A DNA stretch of 64,000 bases from Selaginella moellendorffii (GCF_000143415.4 NW_003314267.1:1822529-1886528); one strand, 5' to 3'. Counted from the first letter of the stretch, positions 30,061-42,985 are shown. Notes: a model not told the origin generated them from the sequence alone. Program-made: numbers and translations.

Positions 30061-32583
30061 TTAGAGGCTTTGGGACAGGCGCACCTCTTGGGGCAGCAGC
30101 CTGTAGTCGATCTCCAGCTCCTGGAACGAATCCTTGAGATGGATGAGGAGATCCGAGCGGCGGATCCACTTCTCGCCCGCGTTCTGGTGATTCATTGTGT
30201 GCTGGAGCCACAGGGACATCCGGACCCTGTTCATGTCCTCGATCTCGCGCATCACCACGTCGTGCTTGGGATGCCAGTGGTGGAGGTGGCTGTCGATGTA
30301 CCGCTTGATCCTCACCTTGAGCGCGTCGATCTTCTCGGCAGGGGTGGAGATGTGGAGGCTGAAATCGATGGCGTCGCCCATGTCGGGGCTGCGGTAGAAG
30401 TTGCTGATCGGTTTGGTCGCCAGCACGGAATTCGGGTAGTAGATCTTCTCGTTGTCGTAGCGGAGGAAGACGGTGGTCAGGATGTTCATCTCTTCCACCA
30501 CCATCTGCATTCGCATTTGCGAAGATCATGAGATCCAGTCAAGGCAAAAACAAGGAATTCATTCCAGACCTGGACTCCATCGACCACGCAACGATCGCCC
30601 ACGTCGAAGGGATGCATCGCAAACAAGAAGATGATGGCCTCGAACACCGTCTTGCATGTGTTGCCAAAGACGAACACCGCTAGAACCAGCTGGGACGAGA
30701 GCGCTACGAGCAAGTGCGTCGTCGCGATTCCCAGAATGAGCAGCCAGATCACGAGGATTATGATCCCCATGATCACGTCCGTGATCCGGTGGAGCTTTTT
30801 TACCGCCGTCTTGGTGTCATTGAGCGAGAAGGAGAGCGCCCGCTTCTCGCGGTATACATTCACCTAGAGAAGAGAGAGATTAAGAACCCTAAAATATAAC
30901 AGAGGACTTTAAACTCACCACAAAGTTGACGAGCGATTGCTTACTGATCTTGCCAGTCTCCATGGCGCCATCGAAGAGCGCGAACGCCTTGATCGCGCAC
31001 TCCTCGTCGCCCAGGAACCTCATGAGATCGACGAGGGAGAGGCAGCGGCATCCCGGGCGAGCGGCATTGTTGAAGATGTGCTTGGCCGCCGCCTTGGCCT
31101 GCCAGTCGCCCTCCAATCCGCCGCAACTGCCCCCGCAGGAATCCTCGTCGGAGTCGATGGCGTGCGCCAGCGTCGTGATCCGCGGCGATTTGGCGAGCCG
31201 GATGAGCCTCTTCATGTTCCAGGCCGAGACGTTCTTCTGATTCATGCGCTGAAGGTGCTCGATGCTAATGGGGCCGCCACTCTTGTGATCGCCACCGCCA
31301 CCACCGCCAATGTTCCCGGATTTCTTGAGCAATCGCGGGTCAGCCTCGCTAGATCTCTTGCCAGCCTCGCCGGATCTCTTGAGCAGCTGGCTCGGATTGC
31401 CCTGGCTCTCCAGCAACGGCGGCCCCGAGAGAGACTCGAGGATGTACTCATTGAAAAGAGACTCCTGGATGCGATCGAAAAAGGTGTTGACGTGAAAGCT
31501 GAGCGCGAGCACCTTGACGAGGAGGATCTTGACGAGCCAGAGCGAGGCGGCGACGAGCAGGCAGATGAGGATCCTGGTGACGATCTCGAGGGCCTTGCGC
31601 TCGCGCCGGATGGGCAGCGGGAGGTTTGGATCGAAGAGGAGGCGCCAGGCCAGGAGGATGATCCCAAACCACAGGCAGTTTTGGACGCCCTTGTGGAGGC
31701 CATAGACGAAGTAGACGAGGCGCTTGCGCAGGATGAAGTTCCGCTCGATGAAGAAGACGAGGAAGCGGATGATCCAGCCCGAGAGGAGGCGGCCGCTGAG
31801 GATGACGAGCGCGAGCACCGCCCAGCGCCAGAGATGGAGGCCCAGGAGCTTGCGGCGCTCGAGCACCGGGATGTTGGTGGTACACACTAGGGCCCCAATG
31901 CTGAGCGCCAGAAACCCCCATTCCAAGAACACCCACAGATTCCAGGGCTTGTGGATGAGATCGTCGGGCACGTCCAGTGGATCGTCCTCCGCCGCCCCGG
32001 TCGCCGATCCTGCCGCTTGAGCGTCCGGGGATTTGTTGAGAACTCCCGAGGATTTGAGCAGCCCAGACCGGAGAGGTGGCGGCGGTGGATCCCCGAGCCT
32101 GGATTTGCAGCGACCGTAGGACGGGATCCTGGAGGCTGCCTTGGCGGAGGATGGATCGAGCGCTCCAGCTTCGGCGGCGTCAGGGTATCGATCGGACGTG
32201 GAGCTGGAGCGGCGCCGCAACGAGGCCTTAGTACTGGGTGATTCCCAGAATGTGAGGTCGCCGTCCGCGCCCACGCCCGGATCGAGCTGGAAATCCCCGG
32301 ATTCCTTCTGGTGCCTCAGGAATTCGCCGATGAGCTTGGTGGGAGGATCGATCGACTGCGCAGCCGAGAGAGTGGCGGGATCGTCTTGGAAGAAATAGCT
32401 GTTGCTCCGTTCCAGGGATCCCTCTTTCCGCTCGTCCTCGGCAATGTGGGTGGAATTTCTCGCGAGGCTTGGCTGCCCGGTCGGGGATGGAGCGTCCTCG
32501 TCGATCCGGAGAATGACCCTGTCCAGCTTACTCCCAGCATTGGCCTCGCCATTCATCATCATCTCCTTGGCCACAGCACCCAT
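30061..32583 (-). CDS. MSL: MscS-like mechanosensitive ion channel (MSL10 group)
   Basis: Three exons, 30919-32583, 30570-30863 and 30061-30504, both introns phase 0 (55 and 65 bp), 800 aa. A long acidic/Ser-rich cytosolic N-terminus is followed by several membrane segments from about residue 220 (WVFLEWGFLALSIGALV and others). The MscS core is in exons 2-3: IIILVIWLLILGIATTHLLVALSSQLVLAVFVFGNT split over the pore helix, FLFAMHPFDVGDRCVVDGVQ, then MVVEEMNILTTVFLRYDN and NSVLATKPISNFYRSPDMGD. This is the signature of plant class II MSL proteins (MSL4-10), plasma-membrane channels opened by membrane tension. The start and all splice sites are canonical. Which MSL paralogue it equals cannot be decided here. 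Confidence 0.94.
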
Positions 32584-33180
32584 GGATGGATTCCAATCAA
32601 TCTTTTCCTTGTGAATCCGCGATCGAGTGTCTCCTCTCTCGCGCTCCTTTCGATTGAATCGATCGATAGCGCCGAAATTCCAAGACAGGAGTCCCGAAAT
32701 CTAGCTCGAGCTCCTGTTCTCCGCGACAAGGAAATAAATGCGAGGGGGGAGGGAGGGGAGAAGATTATTCTATTGCGTGGAAAACACCTAGGCGGACAAG
32801 AGAGATCGATCGAATTCTCGTCCCATTCCACGCAACGCCAAGGAGAAAGCGATCGATTTGGACGGATTATAATGAAGAACACATGAGAGCGCGAGTGCGC
32901 GAGTGCGCCTGCTTGGTTCCCAGGCGAGGTGTCAACGAAACGCAGATTTTGCGGTCAATCTTTCTCTCTCGGCAATTGGGTAGATAGATACATTCGCCGC
33001 CCCGCACGAAAACCAACTTCGTACGTGGCGCCACGCCACCCCTCCACGTGTCGTTATAGAAAGCCACTTTTTCCGATCAGGCGAATATGCCGCACGATGG
33101 TTGCCGGTTGCCAAATCCAAAGAAAGTTCCTCGGTTAAAGTTCTCTTGGTGGAGCCTAAGAATTTGGGTGATTTCCAGAG
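32584..33180. other. intergenic, MSL promoter side
   Basis: Upstream region of the MSL gene; no other gene recognised. Confidence 0.4.
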
Positions 33181-33184
33181 AGAA

Positions 33185-33700
33185 AGTTAAAAAGAAGATA
33201 CGATGAATATGGAGGGGTCAGATTGGTTAACGTGGATGGCAGTGTGAAAAATGTGAAACGTCCAACCCTTTGGAAACACATAGCCTGGGACTACCCCCAG
33301 GGACAAAAAGGATTGTAAAAATTCAATAGCAAAGTTACTTCTTACACCATTGTATTCTATTTCTCTGACTGGAATTGCATTGTCTCGTCAACAAGACTTG
33401 TATCATCCCATGTCAAAGAGACTTTCTCGAAGAATTCTTTGGCCTTCTCCCTGCTGCGCGACTGAGATTGATGTGACAAGAAGAAAAAGCGTTGGTTTGT
33501 TGCCAGATGTTGTCACGAAGTCAGCAAATCCAGGCCCTACGAATGGCTTTGGTATGAGGATCCAAAAGGGGAAAGGGGAGTCAAGAGAGGTCGTCATGCG
33601 TGATCTTGCAAATAACAGCTTCAGATTGACAAATTCCACAATCTCAGACACGAACACTTTCAACACGCGATCCAACCCTTGGTGTATGGGGTAGCCGAAT
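33185..33700 (-). pseudogene. decayed partial cytochrome P450 copy
   Basis: Blocks match the neighbouring P450 in order: 33233-33290 resembles its exon 6 (GTGAAACGTCCAACCCTTTG against GTGAAGCGTCCATCCCTTTG), 33345-33470 exon 5 and about 33590-33620 exon 4 (GAGGTCGTCATGCGTGATCT is identical). Frames are broken and exons 1-3 and 7-8 were not found. A tandem duplicate decaying downstream of the intact gene. Confidence 0.75.
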
Positions 33701-33876
33701 TTAAAAGAGGAAAAAAAGACCTACGTATGAAGATCAATGGAAGAATCACAAGCGGCTCCACAAGAGCGCCAGATCCTTTTTCACTCCACGAGGAACTTCC
33801 TCTTGTTTTTATCAAGAATCTGCGACAAAGCTTTTCTGAGTCATGGCCATCTCTCTAGGTAGGCTAGCAGCACAAG

Positions 33877-35641
33877 TCATTTGCGGTTGATTTCCACAAC
33901 GTATCCGTCTTCTGGGATTCGCAGTGGCCAGTTTCTTATTGCCCCGTTTGGAGCTTTCGGCTTCCAGCTGCGAGAAGGAATTGGAATTGTTTTTTCTTTT
34001 GATGGGAAACTTAATTACCTGTACTGTGTTACTAGCCTGTGAAAGAAAACGAGGATTTCCAGTTTAGCAAGCTCGGCACCAGGACAAGTTCGCAAACCGC
34101 ATCCAAATCCAATGAGAGTTCCCGGTTTTTGTGGAACCTGCGGAGTATGGTTAAGGTTTTCTTCGTAGCAAATCGAAAGAAAGTTTTAGTACGAGGAATC
34201 TGGAGGGGTCAAATTTATAAGGATCAGCGAAATAATCTTCGTTCAGGTGGATGGCAGTGTGGAAAATGTGAAGCGTCCATCCCTTTGGAAACACATAGCC
34301 TGGAATCCATTGAAAACAGGAGGAGCAAATTTTATAGCAAAACCACTAAGAGCTGCTTACCATTGTACTCGACAGCGTGTTTCATCTCTCTGACCAGCAT
34401 TCCTCCACTTGCCAATCTTAGAGTCTCCTGAAGAACACGCATAGTCACTGGCATTCTTCTTGTATCCTCCCATGTCAAGTGAGGTTGCTCTCTTTCTCGA
34501 AGAATTTTCTGGTGTTCTTCCTGCAAGCGCGAACAATTAATATAAAAGAAGAAATGTCTTTTGTAGGATTTACCACAACTTCCTTCAAGATTTCGGGATT
34601 TTCTTGCAAGCGTTTCATCATCCACACGAGCGTGAGAGGAGTAGTGTGCTGCCCTGCAAAGAGCAAACCAACAATATTGTCCTCGATCTGCTGGTTTGTT
34701 GAGTTGAGGTCCTTGTCATTCATGAGCTTATGCAAGAGGTCGTCATGCGTGATCTTGGAAATCCTCCTCTCGTTTATCAATCGATCAAGGTGATAGTGAA
34801 GACGTTTCCGAGCCTGGATATGGTTTCAAATCAGTTCGCAAAGAATTTCTCCAAGACTTACCTGAAGCGCTCGATGGTAATCAGTAAACGGGAGATTTAT
34901 GGGAAGCTTAAACAAGCCTCTAGAAGCCACAGTTACATCGTGCATGAAATCTCCCGTTTTGGTTTGAAAAATCCGCGGGTCATCACAAATAAACGCGGTG
35001 ACAACGTCGAAAGTTAACTGCAAGAACAGAAAGAGCTTAGAACTGGCAAAGCTCACAAATCACAGATACCTGTAGTGTTTCTTCCAAAACGGTAACACAT
35101 CCCTTCCGTTGCCAAGAAGTCAATAAGTCCATAGCAATCTTGTCAAACCTTTGGACATGATTATTGAGAGGATCACCACTCATGGAGCTCAGTATTGCTC
35201 GGTGATATCTTGCATGTGTTGCTCCTTCCACATGTCCCACACTTTCTTTTCCGACAATCAAGAAGCCCGAGTTTGAAGGGGAGCAACAATTCCTTGCTCC
35301 AGGATTTGTGAGGAAAAACTTTACAGCTTCGGGAGTACTGATAACAATACTTTGACGTCCGAACAAGTGAGCCGAAAAAATGTCCCCAAATCTGTTGGGA
35401 ATGGCAAACGAAAACACAAAAAGCTTGAAAGCTGAGAAAGAAAAGAGAAAAATTACCTCTTGCGACGCTGGAAAACGAAATCCTCAGCTGTGCCTCGCAG
35501 AAGTTGTATTGTCTCGCCAAGAATGGGCCAGCCTCGATTGCCTGGTGGTGTTTGCACGGAGCCACTCTTTCTTTTTGACGATATAAGGAATGCAGCCACT
35601 GCAGGGATCACAAGCAGCAAGTAGAGACTCCACAGCGCCAT
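33877..35641 (-). CDS. cytochrome P450, CYP85-clan type
   Basis: Eight exons (35457-35641, 35070-35391, 34862-35017, 34574-34813, 34361-34520, 34193-34299, 34019-34137, 33877-33968) join in frame to 459 aa. The N-terminal anchor MALWSLYLLLVIPAVAAFLI is followed by the proline hinge PPGNRGWPILGETIQLL. Exon 4 has I-helix FAGQHTT, exon 5 the ExxR motif ETLR, exon 6 FDPSRF (PERF region) and exon 7 the heme loop FGCGLRTCPG with the Cys ligand. The hinge and I-helix styles resemble the CYP85 clan (sterol, terpenoid, brassinosteroid and ABA oxidases). ER membrane; substrate unknown. ATG at 35641 was chosen because the longer frame upstream begins with TTG. Exon 1 and promoter are duplicated at 50.7 kb. 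Confidence 0.9.
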
Positions 35642-35966
35642 AACTTTCCTCCTTAGAACCTGATAACTTCGTCTTAGTTTTATCGTTTCCAAGCGTGCAC
35701 TCGCAATGTTTCGGACAAAACGAGGACTTCATAACTTTTTCCGTTTTGGCGATTTCTCGAGGTAGCAAATGCCGACAATATTCATTTGTCATTTACTAAT
35801 CCAATGGGAATCTGGATGAACTTCTATCACCTGGCTCGAGCAAGCTATTAACTTCATTTTCCAGCTAATTATATGATGGATCGATCATAAAACAGCTTAG
35901 CTTCAAAGCAAGTGTTTTCGGAACCAAGCTATAAAGTTTTTGTGAGCCTCCTCCGCATTCTTCACA
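35642..35966 (-). repeat. segmental duplication copy with dienelactone hydrolase 3' relic
   Basis: 35881-35966 matches the end of the intact dienelactone hydrolase gene at 51228-51304 (last codons and stop), then similarity stops. With P450 exon 1 and the spacer, it forms one copy of a duplicated segment (about 35400-35966 against 50704-51304). Confidence 0.8.
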
Positions 35967-36427
35967 GTGCTTCACATCAGAGTCAATTTGGAGTCAATTC
36001 GGAGTCAAATGCGAGTTGAGTGGGACTCAGTGAAGTGGATTTGGAATGACATGGTGTGCACAATTCAAAATTGCAAAACACTGCATTACATGTCATTGGC
36101 ATGTTTGTCATATCATCATTGCCGTGAGATCAAGACGTGGAAGTGTACTTCATAAGAAAGAAGAAAGAAAAGAATTACATACTAAGGACTTAAAAATCAT
36201 ATGCAATCAACTTACTCGATGTCCTCAAGCACAATGACCTGTAGAAAAGTTAGAGGTGTGACCATGAGCTGTGGTTTAATTGGCAAAACCACAATTACTT
36301 GCAACACATCCTGTGGGAGCTGGTTCATTCATGATAAGTCTTGCAATATATATTATGACATATAATTCTCTTAAGCATTATAAATCATGAATTTAAACAC
36401 AATATATTTTTGATATAATTTTTAATA
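35967..36427. other. intergenic, no supported gene
   Basis: Transition from the duplicated segment to AT-rich repeat DNA; nothing recognised. Confidence 0.4.
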
Positions 36428-36598
36428 TTGTGAGTGTTTGGGATATAGGAATAGGTATTTTGGTTTAGACCCCTGCTTATATACAAGAATGGATGGACTA
36501 AATTCAGTCCTAAATGGAAAGTCTATATATTATAGTATTATAATTAGTGTATTACCTAATAAATGTATATACATATATATATATTTATAAACCTTACC
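36428..36598 (-). repeat. family D LTR, left copy
   Basis: Starts TGTGAGTGTTTGGGATATAGG; clear diverged match to 42986-43150 (shared AAATTCAGTCC and ATTTATAAACCTTAC). Probably the 3' LTR of an old minus-strand element. Confidence 0.65.
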
Positions 36599-36638
36599 CC
36601 ATCTTAAAGATGAAAAAGTGATAACAATAAATTAGGTG

Positions 36639-36814
36639 TGTGAGTGCATGGAATATGGAAAGGGAATATAGAAAATGTGTATATTAATTAGCCCAAAAAC
36701 CCTAATTTATATACAAGAGCGAGTGGTCCGGATTGAAACTAATCCGATGGTTACCAAAATCCCATTACACTAATATTAGTATACAACATTGTAGTCGTAC
36801 ACTTGGACATTATA
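36639..36814 (-). repeat. element C 3' LTR
   Basis: About 176 bp, diverged from the A LTR; ends before TCATCCCCTCC as in A. Confidence 0.8.
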
Positions 36815-38959
36815 TCATCCCCTCCTTAATAATGGAAGACCATCAAAGTTCTTTTGTAGATGGGCCAGGATCTAGAGGAATGTCAAGAGGAGGCATTGGT
36901 AGATTTGTAGGTGGTATCAGTTGTTCTTGATCCCTTTGTATGAAGCATTTCAACTGCTACACATATATAATTTCTGGAGGATTGGCTTACTAGATGTTAT
37001 GCCAAACCTCATAAACTTGGAGTCCAACTTGCCATAACACCTGATATGATCCCTTCCATTGAGCAAGGAGCCCCTTAGATAAACCATGTACTGTAAAATG
37101 GGGAAGATGAATTAACACCAAGTCATCCACTTTGTACTCTGCAAGTGGATGATGATGAGAGTTGTAGCGCCATTGTTGTCCTATTTGTATGCAACCTAAG
37201 TGTTTAGCAAACTCTATTCGGACAAGTGGAAGAATGTTCGTCAAATACTAATCCCACGACCTAGCATCGGTAGCTCGTGGCAATTGCGAAAGTAAACCTA
37301 GCTCCATTGGTAATATTAGATCATGACCATATAAAAGTTTATATGGTGAAGCACCAACAAAACTTTTGCACCCCTGTGATATATGCATAACGAAGAGACA
37401 GCAAATAACCATCCCAATCTGAATGCTGAAAGTTCACATACTTTGTGATCATTCCTTTGAATGTCCAAATGAGCCATTTCACCAAACCATTTGACTGTGG
37501 ATGATAAGCACTTGTGAAAGTGTGGCATATCCCCAACCGAGATGTCAAAACATAAAATGCCTCAGCCATAAATGTGGGGCCATTATCTGAAAGAATCCGC
37601 TCCAGACAAGAATGTTAGAATACCACTCAATTGATGAGGAAATATTCAACAACAGTTGCAGAGGCGCTAGCAAAAACATCAACTTCCACCCAACAAGTCA
37701 AATAGTTAGAAACAATAATAACATATTCATCACTAGTAGTTGATCGTGGAAAAGGTCTTATAAGATTAAATGCCACTAACTCAAATGGACGGGAAATTGC
37801 AATGGACTCCAACTGTCCTTCTGCGACATGAGGGGGAGTATTACAAGCTTGGCATCAAATGCAACTATGCATATACCGGATAACATCACGTTGCATTTCC
37901 GGCCAATAGAAAGACCTAAGTAGCTTCTTGGTCATACGACGATGTTCTATATACCCGCCTAGAATAAGAGAATCATGGTAGGTATAGAGAAACCGTGGAA
38001 TAAAGATGAAAGGCACCACCAGCAGTAAAGGATCATCAAAATTCATCCCCACAAAATAAAGAAGGCCATTTTCAAGGCAATATTGAGAATGTAAATGCCA
38101 GAATGACAAATCATCAGCAAATGATGTAACCCATCTCGAAGCCTTCGAATCCATGACTCAATCTTTTGAGCCTCACGAACCTCATCAAAAGAAGATAGAT
38201 CTTGCTCTGCATTTTGTGGACACTGAATATCAAGTATAGCAACTGCCAGCAGTATAGAATTCTCTTCTAGAAAATCCATAGATGTTGGAATAACAAGCTC
38301 GTCAGAGACATGAGAAGAGAGTGGAGAAGGAAGAGGAGCTCGAAAAAGGGCATCAGCATTAGCTATAGAACTCCCTGGGCAATGAATAACATTAAAATCA
38401 TATATTTAAAGCTTTAAAGCCCACTAAGTAGTATGACTAACTATGTTCTTTCACTTCAATAATGAAGTAATAGCAGTATGATCACTTTCAAGTAACGTCC
38501 AAAAACTATGTAGATATGCATGAAGTTTTTTAAAACCCCAGACTGCTGTTAAACACTCCTTTATCACAGTCCCTTGGAGATATGTGGGAAACTCATGCAA
38601 ACGTCGAACATCATCCTAAAATTGATATGTGGTAATCACTGTGAAGTGATTGAACCAACAGGACACATCATCCCTAGGATTCTTGCGAAAGAACTCCAGC
38701 CGAACGTGAGGATTGGCACCAAGAGCAAAAGGAGTTGTACCATGTGCCGTGAATACTGCCATCAATTGAGTTTAGTTATTCAATTGCAATTTCATAACAT
38801 CAAGCAATTGTACCAACTGCTATTCCAGAGTCAAAGGAGGAGGAGATTGCTGATTTGCCATGAAGATGAACAAAAAAGAAAGAGCAGAAGAAGAAAAATA
38901 ATTAAAGAAAGTTAGAAGGAAAGGGAGATTTAGACAATGCAAAAAGTTAGATTTAAACC
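36639..38959 (-). mobile_element. element C, truncated A-family Ty3/gypsy copy
   Basis: Left LTR 36639-36814 and the polypurine region resemble A. Then minus-strand integrase (TSAYHPQSNGLVKWLIWTFK and, near 37700, the upstream core that A has lost) and remnants of the HHCC region near 37855-38150. At about 38560 RNase H sequence jumps to gag (38574-38900), so PR and RT are deleted. The gag start has ATG and CAG at codon 4 (compare TAG in A). Similarity ends at 38959 in the 5' leader; no 5' LTR. Many stops. Confidence 0.85.
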
Positions 38960-39403
38960 CTCTATGTGCCATGTGTTATATGCCATATGCCACATGTCAC
39001 ATGCCATGTGTCCAATAATAGTGAAGAAAAACCTAAATTTTAAGTCTTTAGCCATTGAATGAAGGAATGGAGCCAAATTCTTAAACATAAAGCTAAGGAG
39101 CAAAGAAATCAGAGCATAGAACAACTCTCAAGCATTTAGCCCAAGGAGCGAAGGGATAAACAGTCTGTGAGACACAAAATCCCTAGGCCCCAAAGTGGAG
39201 CCGGAAAGGGTGCCACGTGGCAGTGGCTGAAGCGAGAGCCAAACAAGCGTAACACGTTTGGACCAAAAGCTCCGACTTGAAAAGTCAAGAGCGGGAGTGG
39301 AACTCCCAAAGAAGGGCTCGAGGAACGAGCACGAAGCGAGCAAAAAGCGAGGCTCCAAAAAGGGACCCAAAAGGACCAACACATGACACGTGGGAGTGTT
39401 CGA
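38960..39403. other. unassigned sequence left of minisatellite
   Basis: Begins with a CATGTG/CACATG-rich stretch, then turns GC-richer. No gene. Confidence 0.4.
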
Positions 39404-39873
39404 GATGGACCCGAGTTGGAGTCCGAAGTGGAGTCCGAGATGGACCCGAGTTGGAGTCCGAAGTGGAGTCCGAGATGGACCCGAGTTGGAGTCCGAAGTG
39501 GAGTCCGAGATGGACCCGAGTTGGAGTCCGAAGTGGAGTCCGAGATGGACCAGAGTTGAAGTCCGAAGTGGAGTCCGAGATGGACCCGAGATGGAGTCCG
39601 AGGTGGACCTGAGATGGACCCGAGTTGGAGTCTGAAGTGGAGTCCGAGATGGACCCGAGATGGAGTCCGAGGTGGACCCGAGATGGACCCGAAATGGAGT
39701 CCGAGATGGAGTCCGAGGTGGACCCGAGATGGACACGAAATGGAGTCCGAGATGGACCCGAGATGGAGTCCGAGATGGACCCGAGATGGACCCGAGATGG
39801 AGTCCGAGATGGAGTCCGAGATGGAGTCCGAGATGGAGTCCGAAGTCGAGACCGACACCGGGACCGAGACCGG

Positions 39874-39905
<32 letters not shown>

Positions 39906-40005
39906 TCGGGACCGAGACCGAGACTGAGGCCGAGACCGAGCCCAAGCCCAAGTCCGAGTCCGAATCCGAATCCGAGTCCGAGTCCGAGTCCGAGTCCGAG
40001 TCCAG
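39404..40005. repeat. 35-bp minisatellite passing into 6-bp repeats
   Basis: From 39404 a 35-bp unit (GATGGACCCGAGTTGG..., starts at 39404, 39439, 39474, 39509, 39544) repeats, then degenerate units of GATGGAGTCCGA type to about 39845, then GAGACC-type hexamers (39846-39940) and GAGTCC-type hexamers to about 40005. Lack of TA dinucleotides leaves all six frames open, producing long false ORFs on both strands. Confidence 0.93.
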
Positions 40006-41281
40006 AGCCTGAGAGGGTGAAAGCCCAAAGCGTTCGTCTCCCAGACCCTGGGGGGTTTGGTGAGCTCCAAAAGTATAGTAGGGGGAGGACTGCAATGGAG
40101 CCAGTTTGGCCAGGAAAGGCCAGTTTGGCCCAGGAAGGCCAGACCCAGTGTTGGGTGATGAACTGACCACTGGGAAGTCTAAGACTAGAGTGAATACGGA
40201 CCGACAAGCGGGGTAGCTTGGTGAAGTGTTCAAGAGCCGGCTCTAGTTCCCCCGGGAGATCGACTGGCCGATGCTCCCAGTCCAAGTGTGGGTGGCACTA
40301 CCTACTTGGATACTAGGCGTGGCTCAATGGAACCTTGCTCTAAGCCCATGGCTAGAGCACCTAAAGGCGAAAGGCGGGGAGAGTACCCAGGTGGCTCGCG
40401 TAAGGCCACGGTGTTCCGAAACGTTGTCCCAAAGGCCTAGACTGTGGAAAGGAAGAGGAGCAGTCCTCTGGGGTAGTGACCAAGGACACAGTCAGGTGGT
40501 GAGGAAGTCCCAGAGGACCATGGGACTTAGGGGTCGGGCCTGTGGGTCTCGATCCAGTGCCAGTGTTAGCAAACACGGCCAGGGGCAGGAAGGGACTTGG
40601 TAGGAACTGACAAAGGGACTTTGGGGAAGGCAATTCCCCAGGTCTGTGGGCATCCTAAGGATGCTAAGGAGTGGATCTAGTATGACCACTCGTGGACAGA
40701 TGGCCCAGTCTTGGAGAGACGGGATGGTGATGCAAGTGGTATTGGACCACTAGTGCAGTAGAGGCGAATGGGCATGGCCTTAGCGTAACGGGCCGAGATG
40801 TTAGTGGTACCTTTGGGTGTCGGTCTTGGGATCGGACACGTGGAGCACTTGGACCAAGTGCAAAGGTTGAGTGGCATGGATGCCATTCTCGGGGCTAGCA
40901 AGCCCCAAGTCCTGAATGGGACTTATGGAGGTTGTGAATGAGACTCCTCCAAGTGGTCGGAGGTGTGGTTAAGTGACTAAAGTAGAATGGAAAAAATTAG
41001 TCGCTTACACAGTCTTAGAGCTTCCAACATCCTAATGTTAGGACTAACACCCAAAACAAAGCCAAACAAAATTTAGTATTATTTCAACATACTAGTGGCT
41101 TAACGCAATGATATGAGTACTCCACCAGTTAGTATGGTGTGGAACTTGGGCTTAGACCTAAGACAGATGCAAAACAAAGACAAGCATGCAAACAAGAACT
41201 AAACTATACCTCAAGTTGGTCAGCCATGCTTAACCTACCCACCATCTCTACTATCTTACTATCCTTATTATATATTTAGTA
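40006..41281. other. GC-richer unassigned repeat region
   Basis: Follows the minisatellite. No domain or spliced gene recognised; ORFs here are on both strands and not supported. Composition differs sharply from the AT-rich DNA on either side, so it may be part of an unidentified element. Confidence 0.4.
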
Positions 41282-41303
41282 CCCCCCCCCCCCCCCCCCC
41301 CCC
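41282..41303 (+). repeat. homopolymer C22
   Basis: 22 consecutive C. Confidence 0.95.
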
Positions 41304-42985
41304 TTGGTTTTTAGGAAAGGAGACTTTGGGCTTTCCCCCTTAGTACCAAGAATTAACCTCTAGGACACGTTTGAAACTTATTAAATATGGAATGATGTTA
41401 GATTGCAAATTTGGGCACAAGACCAACACCATTGTGTCCAAAAAAATCTCTACATTCTGTAGATATGCCAAATTAGCAAATTTAAACACTTTCCCTAAAT
41501 AATAATTAAGACCAAATAGGACAAACACATAGTGTTTGGCAGTAAGCTCTCATCTGGCAAATATTAAGAGACTAAGCTTAATATCATGGGGGTTTTTAAT
41601 ACTAGCAAATGCAAGCCAATATATGAGTTTCTCATACTGGGCCAAGTATGCTTAGCAAGAAACACATAAGAGTTTCTACTTTATGTTTATTTGGTAAAAG
41701 TATATATATGATGACCAGTTTCTCAACTAGTTTAGGTCGAGATTGATAAAGGGTCTAGCAATACTAATTTCCTGCTGTTGTGGCAATAAAGAAAGAATAT
41801 TTAAAAGGATTACTTGACAGATAATTTTTGATACTCACAATCACATTTACGACATCAAGGAAACACATAAACCCTTAAACAACAATGATAAAATAAAACT
41901 CTCAACAACACTCATAATTAGGGACACACATTCAACTTGAAGCTCTGGCCAAAGTAATTCAACCTTTGGAATAAGGAATACTCGATACCAGAATTAATAA
42001 AATACTCTATCAAATAAACAAAAACAAGATTCTCAACTTTACATATATACTCAACATCTAGATTAATATGAGAAGGATAGAAAACACTATTGTATAATTT
42101 CAATTTTAGGGTTTGAAATATACTTTATTCAAGGATATATTATATTTTAAGTAACCATTAATCAATTGAATAGAACACATGCTATTAGCTCCAATACCAC
42201 ATATAACACACCCTTCTCTCTCTCTTTAACCCAATTGGAAAAGGGATAATTACTTGATGAGAAAACCCTTAATAGTTATTTTATCCTATAATGACAATAT
42301 ATCCAAATTTTATCCCATTATCATATGCACTACAGAAAGTGGCTTAGACCAAGAAAAAGTTAGAAAAGAGTAGAAAGTAAAGAGAAACGATCAAATAATA
42401 GATAAAAAGATTAACACTTACCCCATGAATTCTCTAACTCATCTCCAAAGCTATCTCCATAATAATTAAGTTCTTTATCACAATTTGGAATCCATTCAAA
42501 CTTGTAAATATCGTATTCCCGATCTTTAAATATTCTTCAAGAACCAGACTAGATCATCTATAACTCATTAATCAATATTACGATCACACTCCATATTAAT
42601 GAGAGATGGTAGAGCACCAAGAACAAGACAAACCATATAATCACATCCTATAGAAGTTAGAGACAACAACACACCAAAGATGGGCAACACCAATATGAAC
42701 ACACCCCATAACACCAAAAGCTCAATCCAATGTAGTACTATCAACAGCCTCAAATGACATGCTCCTTGATTGATGACGGTGTGGCATGGTAAAAGAAGAT
42801 AATAAAATAAAGATCACAACAATAGCTAGAATTTTAGATCTTGCAAAAAGCTAATACAGATTTAAATTTAAAAAATAATGAAAAATTTAAAACAAACAGC
42901 ATAATCCCAAACACAAGAGCAAAATATTGTTAAAAAGCTTTGCCCTTCAAAGACAAATTGTAGTGCTCTTCATCTCCACCAATAT
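41304..42985. other. AT-rich retroelement debris
   Basis: No gene. 42228-42310 shares a diverged block (ATTGGAAAAGGGATAATT...) with 47571-47700. The right end (42780-42985) looks like the leader and PBS (CTCCACCA on plus) of an A/D-type element. Confidence 0.5.

Noticed and set aside
30937-31890. 317-aa plus-strand ORF rich in Glu and Ala
   Set aside because: Antisense shadow of MSL exon 1.
35642-35692. 17-residue N-terminal extension of the P450
   Set aside because: It begins at TTG; the ATG at 35641 starts directly at the membrane anchor, as usual for P450s.
39404-40005. CRISPR-like array
   Set aside because: Units are contiguous with no unique spacers and the context is eukaryotic; it is a minisatellite.
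39128-40285. 385-aa and 365-aa minus-strand ORFs and several plus-strand ORFs rich in SDSD, LGLG and SESE runs
   Set aside because: They are alternative readings of the 35-bp and 6-bp tandem repeats, open in all frames because the repeats lack stop triplets; no domain or conserved frame.
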